Part shown: in pieces, positions 1 to 8,786 of the stretch
Position numbering within the stretch: position 1 is the first letter of the stretch
Layout: every line of letters begins with the position of its first letter
Assembly (NCBI GenBank): GCA_020637775.1
Contig: JACKJV010000001.1
Location: 186,001 to 250,000, forward strand
Direction: 5' to 3'
Source of the DNA: Brucellaceae bacterium
Lineage (GTDB): Bacteria; Pseudomonadota; Alphaproteobacteria; Rhizobiales; Rhizobiaceae
DNA length: 64,000 nucleotides
Made by a program: the position numbers and the translations under genes
The notes under the pieces: model-generated
Told to the model about the DNA's origin: nothing
Databases searched by the model: none
Seen by the model: only the letters and a program-made list of their open reading frames with translations

Positions 1-50
1 GAAAGGGCACCGCAGCCCGACCAGGCGCGGAAGGCCGGGAGGATCATGAA

Positions 51-1127
51 GTGGCTGACAAGAAGATCGCCGTTGTCGGCGCCGGAATCATCGGGCGAAC
101 CCATCTCCAGGCCATTGCCGCGGCCGATGGATTCACCATTGCAGGCATTGTCGATCCGGGACCGGGCGCGGCGGAAGCAGCGGCCCGATACGGGGCGCCG
201 CTTTTCCAGGACTTCAATGCCATGCTGGAGGAGAAGCCGGACGGGATCGTCATCGCCACGCCGAATGAAAGTCATGTCGATCTGGCCGTTCGCGCCGTCG
301 AGGCGGGCATACCGGCGCTGGTCGAGAAGCCCGTGGCCACCCGTGTCAGCGAAGCCCGATCCCTGCTTGCCGCCATCGACCGGCATGGCGTCCCCGTGAT
401 GACCGGCCACCACCGCCGCTTCAATCCGATCATCCTCAAGGCCCGGGATCTGGTGGGCAGTCAGCGCTTCGGCCACCTCGTGCAGGGCTCGGTGCTGTGC
501 TCGCTGAAGAAGGAAGACGGCTATTTCGATGTGGAATGGCGCCGCACGCCCGGCGTCGGCGGTCCGCTGCTGATCAACATGATTCACGAGATCGATCTGC
601 TGCGCTTCCTTTTCGGCGAGATCGCCAGCGTCTCGGGGGTCGCATCCACGATGGAGCGCGGGCTGCCGGTCGAAGACACGGCCGGGGCCATCCTCACCTT
701 TCGCGAGGGCGGAATGATCACGCTCAGCGTCTCCGACGCGGCCTGCGGCCCATGGGCCTGGGACATTGCCGCCGGCGAAAATCCGGGGCGGTTTCCCGCG
801 CACAGGGTGCAGTCGCATTTCTTCGCGGGATCGGCTGGCGGCCTCTCCCTGCCGGACCTGGCATTCTGGTCGCATCCGGGCGAGAAGACCTGGTATGAGG
901 AAATGCAGTCGTCGGTCGAACCGGTTGACGCCGCCGATTCCTATATCGGCCAGATCAGCCATTTCGGCGCCGTCATCGACGGCAGGGCCGAACCGCGCTG
1001 CTCGGCCCTCGACGGGGCGCGCAATCTCGCCATCATCGATGCCATCAAGGCCTCCTCGCAAGCCGGCATGCAGCTTTTCATGGCGGCGGACGGCCTGACG
1101 GCGAAAGCGATGGGGCCGGCAGCATGA
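51..1127 (+). CDS. Gfo/Idh/MocA family NAD(P)-dependent oxidoreductase
   Basis: Predicted cytoplasmic sugar- or cyclitol-type dehydrogenase of 358 residues, the usual length for this family. Seen: an N-terminal Rossmann fold with GAGIIG at residues 10-15, the EKPVA motif at 92-96 that marks the nicotinamide-binding region, and a C-terminal alpha/beta domain with INMIHEIDLL around 175-184, where H179 and D182 match the family's catalytic His/Asp positions. The start is a GTG preceded by GGGAGG at the right distance; the reading frame is open further upstream but has no better start. It overlaps the IclR gene by four bases (ATGA), so it heads an operon. Substrate cannot be read from the sequence; the neighbours suggest a ring compound or a polyol derived from one. 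Confidence 0.85.
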   Translation: MADKKIAVVGAGIIGRTHLQAIAAADGFTIAGIVDPGPGAAEAAARYGAPLFQDFNAMLEEKPDGIVIATPNESHVDLAVRAVEAGIPALVEKPVATRVSEARSLLAAIDRHGVPVMTGHHRRFNPIILKARDLVGSQRFGHLVQGSVLCSLKKEDGYFDVEWRRTPGVGGPLLINMIHEIDLLRFLFGEIASVSGVASTMERGLPVEDTAGAILTFREGGMITLSVSDAACGPWAWDIAAGENPGRFPAHRVQSHFFAGSAGGLSLPDLAFWSHPGEKTWYEEMQSSVEPVDAADSYIGQISHFGAVIDGRAEPRCSALDGARNLAIIDAIKASSQAGMQLFMAADGLTAKAMGPAA

Positions 1128-1954
1128 GCGGTGTGCTGGAACGGTCGCTTGCCATCATCGAGATGCTGGCGCGCAATCCGGCGGGGCTGACCGTCAGCGC
1201 GCTTTCGGCAGAGCTTGACATGCCGGTCAGCGCCGCGCACCGGCTGCTCAACGAACTGGCGAAATTCGGCTACGTGCGCCAGGTGCGGGCACAAGGCGAA
1301 TACATGCTGACAATCAAGCTGGCCGCGCTCGGCCTGGGCTTTCTGGGGCAGATGGGCGTGACCGACATCGCCCAGCCGATCCTCGACCGCATGGCCCGGC
1401 TCTCGGGCGAGTTGATCCGGCTCTCGGTCATCGACGGCAACAACCTGATCTGGGTCGGCGTCTCGCAGGGCGCGACGGGCGGGCTTCGCTACGATCCGAA
1501 TGCGGAGCAGGGGCAGGTCGTCCATCTCGCCAGCTCGGCCGGTGGCCACGCCTGGCTTTCGGCGGTCAGCGACGACGAGGCGCTGCGCATGGTGGCCGAA
1601 CAGGGGCTGCACCCGCCATTCGAGCCGGGACCGAAGGCTCCCGCCACCCTTTCCCAATTGCTGGAGCAACTGGCCGAGGACCGGGCGCGCGGCTACGCGG
1701 TGGCAGTCGATTCCTACACCGTGGGCATGGCCGCCATGGCGGTTCCCATCCGCCATCCGGACGACGGACGCGTGATCGGCTGCCTGTCCATTGCCGGTCC
1801 GGCGGTGCGCGTCACGCCGGCCTACATGGCGCGCATGGCCCCTGCCCTGCAGGAGGCCGCCGACGAGATCGCCACGGCCACCCGCGCCTCGCATTTCTTC
1901 GACAGGCCGGATACGGCCCCGGCATCCGCGCAGACGGCAGGCCGCAAACGATGA
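1124..1954 (+). CDS. IclR family transcriptional regulator
   Basis: DNA-binding regulator of 276 residues. Residues 1-60 form the winged helix-turn-helix (helix-turn-helix around LTVSALSAELDMPVSAAHRL), and about 75-255 form the IclR effector-binding domain with typical GLHPPFEPG and IPIRHP-like stretches. It is embedded in the catabolic operon, overlapping the dehydrogenase before it and the flavoprotein after it by ATGA junctions at both ends, so it is co-translated with them. IclR proteins commonly control the catabolic operon they sit in and respond to an aromatic or carboxylic acid effector; that role here is inferred. Confidence 0.9.
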   Translation: MSGVLERSLAIIEMLARNPAGLTVSALSAELDMPVSAAHRLLNELAKFGYVRQVRAQGEYMLTIKLAALGLGFLGQMGVTDIAQPILDRMARLSGELIRLSVIDGNNLIWVGVSQGATGGLRYDPNAEQGQVVHLASSAGGHAWLSAVSDDEALRMVAEQGLHPPFEPGPKAPATLSQLLEQLAEDRARGYAVAVDSYTVGMAAMAVPIRHPDDGRVIGCLSIAGPAVRVTPAYMARMAPALQEAADEIATATRASHFFDRPDTAPASAQTAGRKR

Positions 1955-3720
1955 CGGCAGACCCGTCCGGGCGGATCGACTGCGACGTGCTCGTCGCCGG
2001 TTCCGGCGCCGGCGGACTGGCCTGCGCCGTCGTCGCGGCCTTTCATGGCCTGTCGGTCGTCGTTGCCGAAAAGGAACCCGTCTTCGGCGGAACGACAGCC
2101 TGGTCCGGTGGCTGGCTGTGGATCCCGCGCAACCCGCTGGCGCGCCGTGCCGGCATCATCGAAGAGGCCGATGAACCGCTCGCCTATCTGCGCAGCGAGA
2201 TCGGCAACCGGATCGCCGATCCGCGCATTGCCGCCTTCCTGGCCAATGGCCCGGACATGGTCGCCTTTTTCGAGGCGAACACGGCTGTCGAATGGATCGA
2301 CGGCAACCGCATTCCCGATTTCCACGATACGCCCGGCAGCCGTGACGGCGGACGGTCGGTCTGCGCCAAACCCTATGACGGGCGCGCGCTCGGGGCCGAC
2401 ATTGCCCGGCTCAAGCCGCCGCTCGACCTTGTCAGCCTGGCCGGCATGGGGATTTCGGCCGGGGCAGACATGGCCCATTTCTTCAACGCCACGCGCTCGC
2501 CGCGCTCGGCCCTTCATGTGGCGGGACGGCTCGCCCGCCATGCCCGCGACCTGGCACTGCATGGCCGTGGGCTGCAACTGGTCAACGGCAATGCGCTGGT
2601 GGCACGGCTGATGAAAAGTGCGCTCGATCTCGGCGTCACGCTGATCGAGGGCGCACCGGTGCGGGCGTTGCACCGGGATGGCGCGCGGGTCTGCGGTGCC
2701 ACGATCGAACGCGAGGGACGGCCGGTCGACGTGATCGCGCGGCGCGGGGTGGTGCTTGCCACGGGCGGCTTCCCGCATGACCGGGAGCGGATCGCCGCGT
2801 TGTTCGATCATGCGCCAGAGGGCGATGGCCACCATTCCGCTGCTCCGCGCGCCAATACGGGCGACGGGTTGCGGCTGGGCGAAGCGGCGGGCGGCCGCAT
2901 CGCCGGCGACCATATCCATGCCGGTGCCTGGTGTCCGGTCTCGCTGGTGCCGCTGAAGCATGGCGGGCAGGCGCATTTCCCGCATCTGGTGGACCGCGCC
3001 AAGCCCGGATTCATCGCCGTGCTGCCGGATGGCCGCCGCTTCGTCAATGAGGCTGACAGCTACCACGATTTCATGAAGGCGCTGTTTGCCGCCACACCGG
3101 CCGGCGCGGCGGCGCAATGCTGGCTGATCGCCGACCACCGGGCGCAGCGCCGTTTCGGGCTCGGCTGGGCGAAACCCTTTCCGTTTCCGCTGCGGCGCTA
3201 CGAAAGCTGCGGCTATCTGAAGAGTGCCCCGACGCTTGTTAGCCTCGCTGCGGCCTGCGGCCTGCCCGCCGATGTCCTCGCCGGGACGGTCGACCGCTTC
3301 AATGCCCATGCAAGAGCGGGCGAGGATCCCGATTTCGGACGCGGGCGCTCGCCCTATAACGGCATGCAGGGCGATGCGGCGCACGGGCCGAACCCGTCGC
3401 TGGGCGCCCTGGAAACCGGGCCGTTTCATGCCGTGCGGCTGGTGCCCGGCAGTCTCGGCACATTCGCCGGCCTGACGACCGATGAATTGGCGCGGGTGCT
3501 GGACGGCGATGGCGTGCCGGTTCAAGGCCTTTATGCGGCCGGCAATGACATGGCCTCCATTTTCGGCGGGAATTATCCGTCGGGCGGCATCACGCTCGGG
3601 CCGGCCATGACCTTCGGCTATATCGCGGCCCGCCAGATGGCCGGCCTTCCGGTTTGCGGCGCAGACAGGACACAGAACAGGGAGAGGACCGATGAAATTC
3701 TACGAACTGGCCACGCTTGA
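1951..3720 (+). CDS. FAD-dependent oxidoreductase, 3-ketosteroid-1-dehydrogenase-like (paralog 1)
   Basis: Flavoprotein of 589 residues in the fumarate reductase/KstD family. Seen: the FAD-binding GSGAGG at 17-22, the acidic residue after strand 2 (AEKEP at 39-43), GGTTAWSGG at 46-54, and the C-terminal NYPSGGITLGPAMTFGY beginning at 541. Known for Rhodococcus KstD: Tyr318 is the general base, and Tyr487 with Gly491 binds the 3-keto group. The likely equivalents here are Y371 in NEADSY and Y542/G546 in NYPSGG. The third KstD tyrosine (Tyr119) appears to be replaced by F124 in IPDF. I infer oxidation of a cyclic ketone, not necessarily a steroid. It overlaps IclR by 4 bp and the following NIPSNAP gene by 29 bp. 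Confidence 0.8.
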   Translation: MTADPSGRIDCDVLVAGSGAGGLACAVVAAFHGLSVVVAEKEPVFGGTTAWSGGWLWIPRNPLARRAGIIEEADEPLAYLRSEIGNRIADPRIAAFLANGPDMVAFFEANTAVEWIDGNRIPDFHDTPGSRDGGRSVCAKPYDGRALGADIARLKPPLDLVSLAGMGISAGADMAHFFNATRSPRSALHVAGRLARHARDLALHGRGLQLVNGNALVARLMKSALDLGVTLIEGAPVRALHRDGARVCGATIEREGRPVDVIARRGVVLATGGFPHDRERIAALFDHAPEGDGHHSAAPRANTGDGLRLGEAAGGRIAGDHIHAGAWCPVSLVPLKHGGQAHFPHLVDRAKPGFIAVLPDGRRFVNEADSYHDFMKALFAATPAGAAAQCWLIADHRAQRRFGLGWAKPFPFPLRRYESCGYLKSAPTLVSLAAACGLPADVLAGTVDRFNAHARAGEDPDFGRGRSPYNGMQGDAAHGPNPSLGALETGPFHAVRLVPGSLGTFAGLTTDELARVLDGDGVPVQGLYAAGNDMASIFGGNYPSGGITLGPAMTFGYIAARQMAGLPVCGADRTQNRERTDEILRTGHA

Positions 3721-4309
3721 CACGGTGATCTTCGGGGGAGCGAAGGCGGCGCCCGCCATCGAGGCCTTCGTCAGCGCCCCGGAAGCGAAGGGCCGCCTGC
3801 TGGGCGCATGGGGCAATGATATCGGCGCGCTGAACAAGGTCCTGCTGCTGCGCGGCTTCGACAGCCATGACGACCTGCTTGCCGAACGCGACCGGGTGCT
3901 GCGCTCGTCCAATCCGTTCGGCTGTGCGGACCTTCTGACCGGCATGAGCCTGGACAGCTACAAGCCGCTGGATTTCCTGCCACCTGTCGAGACCGGAAAT
4001 TTCGGCCCCGTCTACGAGATTCGCACCTACCGGATGAAGGTGAACGGGCTCACCCCGACCATGGAGAAATGGGAAGCCGCCATTCCCGGCCGGCTCGGCT
4101 ATTCGAAGATGACAATCGCCATGTACTCGCTCGATGGCGCGCCGAGGCTGACCCAGATATGGCCGTATGCGAGCCTCGAACAGCGGGCACAGGCGCGCGC
4201 GCAATCGGTCGCCGACGGCAAGTGGCCGCCGAAGGGCGGGCCCGACTGGCTGACCCCGGACATGACATCCACGGTGGCCATGCCGCTGGCCATCTCCCCG
4301 CTGAAGTGA
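3692..4309 (+). CDS. NIPSNAP family protein (paralog 1)
   Basis: Protein of 205 residues with two ferredoxin-like NIPSNAP repeats. The second begins near residue 109 with VYEIRTYRMKVNG, the family's hallmark opening; the first begins at MKFYELATLD. Bacterial NIPSNAP proteins have no established activity but recur beside catabolic operons for ring compounds. The start has a strong GGAGAGG eight bases upstream and lies inside the end of the flavoprotein gene, so translation is probably coupled. A second NIPSNAP gene lies at 8787-9365 in the same island. Confidence 0.8.
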   Translation: MKFYELATLDTVIFGGAKAAPAIEAFVSAPEAKGRLLGAWGNDIGALNKVLLLRGFDSHDDLLAERDRVLRSSNPFGCADLLTGMSLDSYKPLDFLPPVETGNFGPVYEIRTYRMKVNGLTPTMEKWEAAIPGRLGYSKMTIAMYSLDGAPRLTQIWPYASLEQRAQARAQSVADGKWPPKGGPDWLTPDMTSTVAMPLAISPLK

Positions 4310-4316
4310 GGCTGTC

Positions 4317-5123
4317 ATGCAGCGCCTCTATTCGATGGCCTACCTGACCGGCAATGGCGCCGATCCCGTTTCAGCGGTCAAGCTGGCGGCATCCTGCGGT
4401 TATGACCTGGTCAGTTTCCGGCTGCTTCCGGCCGGTGACGAGCCGCTGGCCGACCTGATGGGCGACGACCGATTGCTGCGCGACGTCAAGGCCGCGATGG
4501 CCGATTCCGGTGTTTCGATGGCCGATGCGGAGATGATCCGCCTGAAGCCGGAAACCGACCTCGCGCGATTCGATCCGTTTCTCGACCGGATCGCGGAACT
4601 GGCCGCGAAACATATCCTCGTCGCGGTGGACGACCCGGACGAAGCGCGCGCCACCGACACCTATGGACGCCTGTGCCAGCGCGTGGCACCCTACGGGTTC
4701 AGCGCCGACCTGGAATTCATGCCCTGGACCGGCGTGAAGACCATCCAGGATGCGCGGCGAATGGTGGAGGCCGCAGCCAGTCCGGCGGCCGCCATCCTGT
4801 TCGACACGCTGCATTTCGACCGTTCGGCTTCGACGCTGGACGATCTGGCCGCACTGCCGCCCACGATGATGAACTATGTGCAGATTTGCGATGGCCCCGT
4901 GCCCTATGACGCCAGCGATGCGGAACTGGTCCGCGTGGCGCGTCAGGCCCGCCTCATCCCCGGCGAGGGCGGGATCGACTTCGCGCCGATCGTCGCCCGG
5001 CTGCCGGCGGGCATCACGGTGAGCGTCGAGGTGCCGAACCGGCCGCAGGCCGAGGCCATGGGGCTGGAGCGCTTCATCCGCACCGCGCTGGAAAGGACGA
5101 AAGCTGTGCTGGGCGAAGCCTGA
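4317..5123 (+). CDS. Sugar phosphate isomerase/epimerase family TIM-barrel protein
   Basis: Protein of 268 residues of the xylose isomerase-like TIM-barrel superfamily. Seen: alternating strand/helix pattern with family markers ILFDTLHFDRS near 160 (metal-binding Asp and His), MMNYVQICDGP near 184, and IPGEGGIDFAPIV near 212, whose Gly-Glu-Gly matches the conserved C-terminal loop. Such enzymes isomerise sugars or rearrange small cyclic polyols with a divalent metal. It is the last gene of the forward operon, seven bases after the NIPSNAP gene, and its stop faces the SDR gene 50 bases away. Confidence 0.8.
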   Translation: MQRLYSMAYLTGNGADPVSAVKLAASCGYDLVSFRLLPAGDEPLADLMGDDRLLRDVKAAMADSGVSMADAEMIRLKPETDLARFDPFLDRIAELAAKHILVAVDDPDEARATDTYGRLCQRVAPYGFSADLEFMPWTGVKTIQDARRMVEAAASPAAAILFDTLHFDRSASTLDDLAALPPTMMNYVQICDGPVPYDASDAELVRVARQARLIPGEGGIDFAPIVARLPAGITVSVEVPNRPQAEAMGLERFIRTALERTKAVLGEA

Positions 5124-5173
5124 CCGGACAGACCGCGCCTGGATCACCCGGTCGCGGCCTCCATCCGTGCCCT

Positions 5174-5956
5174 TCAATCGTTCGAATAGCCGGGGCGGGG
5201 AATGTGGCTCATCAGCGTCTGGGAAAAACCGCCGTCGACGATGATTTCCTGTCCCGTGACATAGCCCGCCCGGTCGGATGACAGGAAAAGAGCCATGTCG
5301 GCAATGTCCCTGACATGGCCGATGCGGCCCAGCGGGACAACAGCCTCGCGGGCGATCCGGGTCGGCTCATGGGCATAAAAGGCCTCCGACAGCGGCGTGC
5401 GCACAAGGCCGGGCGCAACGACATTGGAGCGAACGCCGCGCGGCCCCCATTCATAGGCAAGCTGGCGCGAGAGCATCGAAACCGCCGCCTTGGTCGCCGA
5501 ATAGGCATTGGAAAACGCCTGCTGGTGATGGCCGGAAATCGAGCCCACATGCACCACGGCGCCAGAGCCGCGTTCCAGCATGGCGGCGCCGAAGCGCTGG
5601 GCGCAGCGCAGATAGCCGGTCAGGTTCACATCCAGCATGCGCTGCCAGTCGGCGATCGCAACGGTGTCGAGACTGCCTGGTGTCACATAGGCCGCGTTAT
5701 TGACCAGGATATCGGCCGTACCATAAGCGGCCTCGACCTCGGCGACCGCCCTGGCCACGCTGTCGTCGCTCGTCACGTCGCAGACGATGGCCTTGCCGCC
5801 GGTCTCCCGCGCGGCCGCCGCAACCGTCTCGCCATTGAGATCGAGCAGCGCCACCCGCGCCCCCGCCTCGCCAAAGGCCGCCGCGATCGCCTTGCCGATG
5901 CCGCCGCCTGCACCCGTGACGACCGCGACCTTGCCCTCCAGACCAAGCCAGTTCAT
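5174..5956 (-). CDS. SDR family NAD(P)-dependent oxidoreductase
   Basis: Classical short-chain dehydrogenase of 260 residues. Seen: TGAGGGIG cofactor motif at 14-21, NNA at 86-88, N111, and a complete catalytic tetrad with S139 in HVGSIS, Y152 and K156 in YSATK. D39 after strand 2 (LLDLN) favours NAD over NADP. The C-terminus (GQEIIVDGGFSQT) is also typical. Its start overlaps the stop of the upstream flavoprotein gene by ATGA, so the two form one operon and probably act on successive intermediates, for example an alcohol/ketone step before or after ring desaturation. Substrate unknown. Confidence 0.9.
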   Translation of the reverse strand: MNWLGLEGKVAVVTGAGGGIGKAIAAAFGEAGARVALLDLNGETVAAAARETGGKAIVCDVTSDDSVARAVAEVEAAYGTADILVNNAAYVTPGSLDTVAIADWQRMLDVNLTGYLRCAQRFGAAMLERGSGAVVHVGSISGHHQQAFSNAYSATKAAVSMLSRQLAYEWGPRGVRSNVVAPGLVRTPLSEAFYAHEPTRIAREAVVPLGRIGHVRDIADMALFLSSDRAGYVTGQEIIVDGGFSQTLMSHIPRPGYSND

Positions 5957-7644
5957 GATTCCACTCCTGCCAGATGCCGGCCCGTGATGTAGCCGAATGT
6001 CATTGCCGGGCCGAGCGTGATGCCCGCGCCGGGATAGTTGCCGCCCATGATCGATGCCCGATCGTTGCCGACGGCATAAAGCCCGTCGATCGTGGAACCG
6101 TCGGCGCGCAGCACCTGCCCGGTCACGGTGGTGCGCAAGCCATCGAAGGTGCCGAGGTCGCCCATGATGATCTTCAGGGCATAGAACGGTCCTTTGACGA
6201 TCGGGCCGACACAGGGGTTCGGCTTGTGCTCGGGATCGGCCAGATAGCGGTTGAAGCTTGTCCGTCCGCGACCGAACGCCGGATCCTCGCCCTTGCCCGC
6301 GTGGCTGTTGTATTCGGCGACCGTGGCCTCCAGGCCTGCCCGGTCAATGCCCGCTGCCTCGGCCAGTTCGGCCAGCGACCGGCCCTTCTTCACATAGCCA
6401 TTGGCGATATGCGGAGCGAGCGGCACCGGGGCCGGCTTGGCGAAGCCCAGCCCGTATTTGCGGATCGTGGGATGATCGCAGATGAGCCAGGCCGCGGTTT
6501 CGGCCTGCCCTTCGCAGGCGCGCATCAGCGCCGCACCGACATCGTGATAGCTCTCGCTCTCATTGGTGAAGCGCCTGCCATTCTTCAGCACGGCGATAAT
6601 GCCCGGCTTGTAGCGGTCAAGCAGGTGGGGGAAGGCCCGGAAACCGCCGCCGCGCTGGGGCACTTTCGAGACCGGCATCCATGCGGAGGTATCGTTGAAC
6701 TCGATCGGTGCATGGCCGCCGACCGCCTCGGCGAGGCGGATACCGTCGCCCGTATTGGCTTCCGGCACGGGCGAGAAATGCTCGCCGCCGCGCGCCAGAT
6801 GCGGATAGGCCTTTTTCAGCTTCTCGATGTCATGGGCAAAGCCGCCGGTGGCAATGACAACGCCCTTGCGCGCCGTCAGCCGCGCGCCAGGCACCCGCAC
6901 GCCGCACACGCGGCCGTCCTCGACGATCAGTTCCTCGGCCGGGGTTTCCGTGTAGAGCGGGATGTCGAGGTCGAAGACCGACTTGGCAAGACGGGCCGCC
7001 AGCGCATTGCCGCTCGTCACCTGCACACCGCGCCCGTAGCGCGCCACTTCGGAGAAATGCTTGACCATGCGCCTGGCCACATAGGCGAAGCTGGCGGGAT
7101 TCTTCGTGGCGTTGAAGAAGTGCTTGATGTCGGCATTGGATGAATTGAACATCATGCCCATGAAGGTAATGGTGGACAGCGGCGGGCGCAGGCGCCCGAG
7201 ATTGCGGCCGAGCGCCGACGTGTCGAACGGCGCGGCCAGTATGGAGCGGCCGACATCGACCCCGCCGGGCACATCCGGGTGATAATCGGGATAGAGCGTG
7301 GGGACGAATTGCACCGCTGTCTCGCGCTCGAAGAAATCGACCATTTCCGGCCCGGCATCGATGAAGGCCTCGACGGCCTCTGCCGAATAGTAATTGCCGG
7401 TCTCCTGCTTCATGTAGGTGATGGCGTCGTCACGGCTGTCGGCAATGCCTGCATCGCGCGCGTGGCGATTGAGCGGAATCCACAAGACGCCGCCGGAAAA
7501 AGCCGTGGTGCCGCCGAAGACCGGTTCCTTCTCGACGATGGCCACCGACAGCCCGTTCTTCTTCGCGGTGATCGCCGTGGACATGCCGCCCGCGCCGGAT
7601 CCGACCACGACGACATCAAATGCCTCATCCCTTTCAGGCTGCAT
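5953..7644 (-). CDS. FAD-dependent oxidoreductase, 3-ketosteroid-1-dehydrogenase-like (paralog 2)
   Basis: Flavoprotein of 563 residues, clearly paralogous to the product of 1951-3720. Seen: GSGAGG at 15-20, VEKEPVFGGTTAFSGG at 37-52, NESESY ending in Y366, and NYPGAG with Y537 and G541. Together with Y121 in YPDY it appears to keep all of the KstD active-site residues (Tyr119, Tyr318, Tyr487, Gly491 in Rhodococcus). The start at 7644 has GAGGAGGTG just upstream; an in-frame ATG at 7671 would lie before that ribosome site and is less likely. It is transcribed away from the AraC gene across a 145-bp intergenic space and precedes the SDR gene. Likely role: dehydrogenation next to a ring keto group. 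Confidence 0.82.
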   Translation of the reverse strand: MQPERDEAFDVVVVGSGAGGMSTAITAKKNGLSVAIVEKEPVFGGTTAFSGGVLWIPLNRHARDAGIADSRDDAITYMKQETGNYYSAEAVEAFIDAGPEMVDFFERETAVQFVPTLYPDYHPDVPGGVDVGRSILAAPFDTSALGRNLGRLRPPLSTITFMGMMFNSSNADIKHFFNATKNPASFAYVARRMVKHFSEVARYGRGVQVTSGNALAARLAKSVFDLDIPLYTETPAEELIVEDGRVCGVRVPGARLTARKGVVIATGGFAHDIEKLKKAYPHLARGGEHFSPVPEANTGDGIRLAEAVGGHAPIEFNDTSAWMPVSKVPQRGGGFRAFPHLLDRYKPGIIAVLKNGRRFTNESESYHDVGAALMRACEGQAETAAWLICDHPTIRKYGLGFAKPAPVPLAPHIANGYVKKGRSLAELAEAAGIDRAGLEATVAEYNSHAGKGEDPAFGRGRTSFNRYLADPEHKPNPCVGPIVKGPFYALKIIMGDLGTFDGLRTTVTGQVLRADGSTIDGLYAVGNDRASIMGGNYPGAGITLGPAMTFGYITGRHLAGVES

Positions 7645-7707
7645 CGTCGGCACCTCCTCCTCGCCTCTCATGCGCCAGATAACGCCCCATGCGCAGGCCC
7701 GCCGCCA

Positions 7708-7736
7708 ATGGACAGGACCGGTTTTTTATTGGACAA
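7708..7736. promoter_or_regulatory. Candidate AraC-type operator: TGGACA direct repeat phased by 21 bp
   Basis: The space between the divergent flavoprotein and AraC genes contains TGGACA at 7709-7714 and again at 7730-7735, exactly 21 bp apart, each preceded by an A/T pair. AraC-family activators usually bind direct repeats spaced by two helical turns. The same bases also form a partial inverted repeat, CCAAT at 7705-7709 and ATTGG at 7728-7732. Assignment to the adjacent regulator is inference. Confidence 0.45.
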
Positions 7737-7789
7737 TTCATCACGAGGCGCGAAAGCGGGACGAAGGCGGGGGAGGACCGGGCGAAACA

Positions 7790-8692
7790 GTGAGCAAGCA
7801 AGCCAAAGGCCCCATTCCAAGCTTCTTCCTCTATGGCGACGAGCAACGCGACCAGGATCTCGATACGCTTCATGTCGAGCCGATTCGCGAGCGGTCCATG
7901 CGCCATGATTGGATTATTCATCCCCATGTGCATCCCGACCACGTGCAGTTCCTGTGGATTGCGGACGGGCATGGCGCCTTCACCATGGAGGGCGAAACCT
8001 ACCATGCCGAGCCGCGTTCGCTGGTTGTCCAGCCAGCCGGTTCCCTGCACGAGATCCGCTTCCAGCCAGGCACGGAAGGCCGTGTCATCACTGCCGCGGT
8101 CAGCTTCGTCGAGGCGGTGGCTGGCGGCGACCAGCGCCTTGTCGACGTGACGTTGCGCCCGGGCGCCTACACCATCCCGGCGGGCAGCCCGATGGCGGAC
8201 AAGCTCGGCGCCGCGTTCGAGGAAATCCAGAACGAGGCACGCTGGGAGAAGGTGGGCCGGCGCATGGCGATCCGCGGGCATATGCTGCTCGTCCTGGTGG
8301 CGCTGCTGCGCCTCAACGAAACCAGGCTATCAGGCGCAGAAGCACGCCGGGACCGGGATTTCGAGATCGTCACCCGCTATCGCGGCGCCCTGGAAGCGCA
8401 TTTCCGCAATCAGAAGGGCCTTGCCTTCTATGCACGAACCCTCGGCATATCGACGCAGCGGCTCAACATGGCGTGCAAGTCGCGGGCCGGACGAACCGCT
8501 TCGGAACTGCTGCATGACCGGATCATCGTGGAAGCCAAGCGAAACCTGCTCTATACCGAAATGACCGTCGCCGAGATCGGTCACGCCATCGGCTATGACG
8601 ATCCGGCCTATTTCAACCGCTTCTTCTCGCAGAGGGTCGGTGTTCCACCGGGCACCTTCCGCGCCGACGCGGCCACCACACACCGCGTCTGA
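7790..8692 (+). CDS. AraC family transcriptional regulator (PobR/HpaA-like)
   Basis: Regulator of 300 residues. The N-terminal third is a cupin-like effector domain (HPHVHPDHVQFLWIADGHG, with the usual His-rich metal-site-like strand), and roughly the last 100 residues hold two helix-turn-helix motifs ending in IGYDDPAYFNRFFSQRVGVPP, the AraC signature. I chose the GTG at 7790 because GGGAGG lies upstream; the frame stays open much further back but only as a shadow of the opposing flavoprotein gene. This arrangement resembles PobR/HpaA activators of aromatic hydroxylase operons. It is divergent from the flavoprotein/SDR operon and probably controls it. Confidence 0.85.
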   Translation: MSKQAKGPIPSFFLYGDEQRDQDLDTLHVEPIRERSMRHDWIIHPHVHPDHVQFLWIADGHGAFTMEGETYHAEPRSLVVQPAGSLHEIRFQPGTEGRVITAAVSFVEAVAGGDQRLVDVTLRPGAYTIPAGSPMADKLGAAFEEIQNEARWEKVGRRMAIRGHMLLVLVALLRLNETRLSGAEARRDRDFEIVTRYRGALEAHFRNQKGLAFYARTLGISTQRLNMACKSRAGRTASELLHDRIIVEAKRNLLYTEMTVAEIGHAIGYDDPAYFNRFFSQRVGVPPGTFRADAATTHRV

Positions 8693-8786
8693 TCTTGCCA
8701 ATCGTGCAAGAGAAAACCGCTATCGTCCATTTCCCCGCAGCTTCGCATCGGCACGATGGCGATGAAAAAGGGAGATGCGGCACGGC

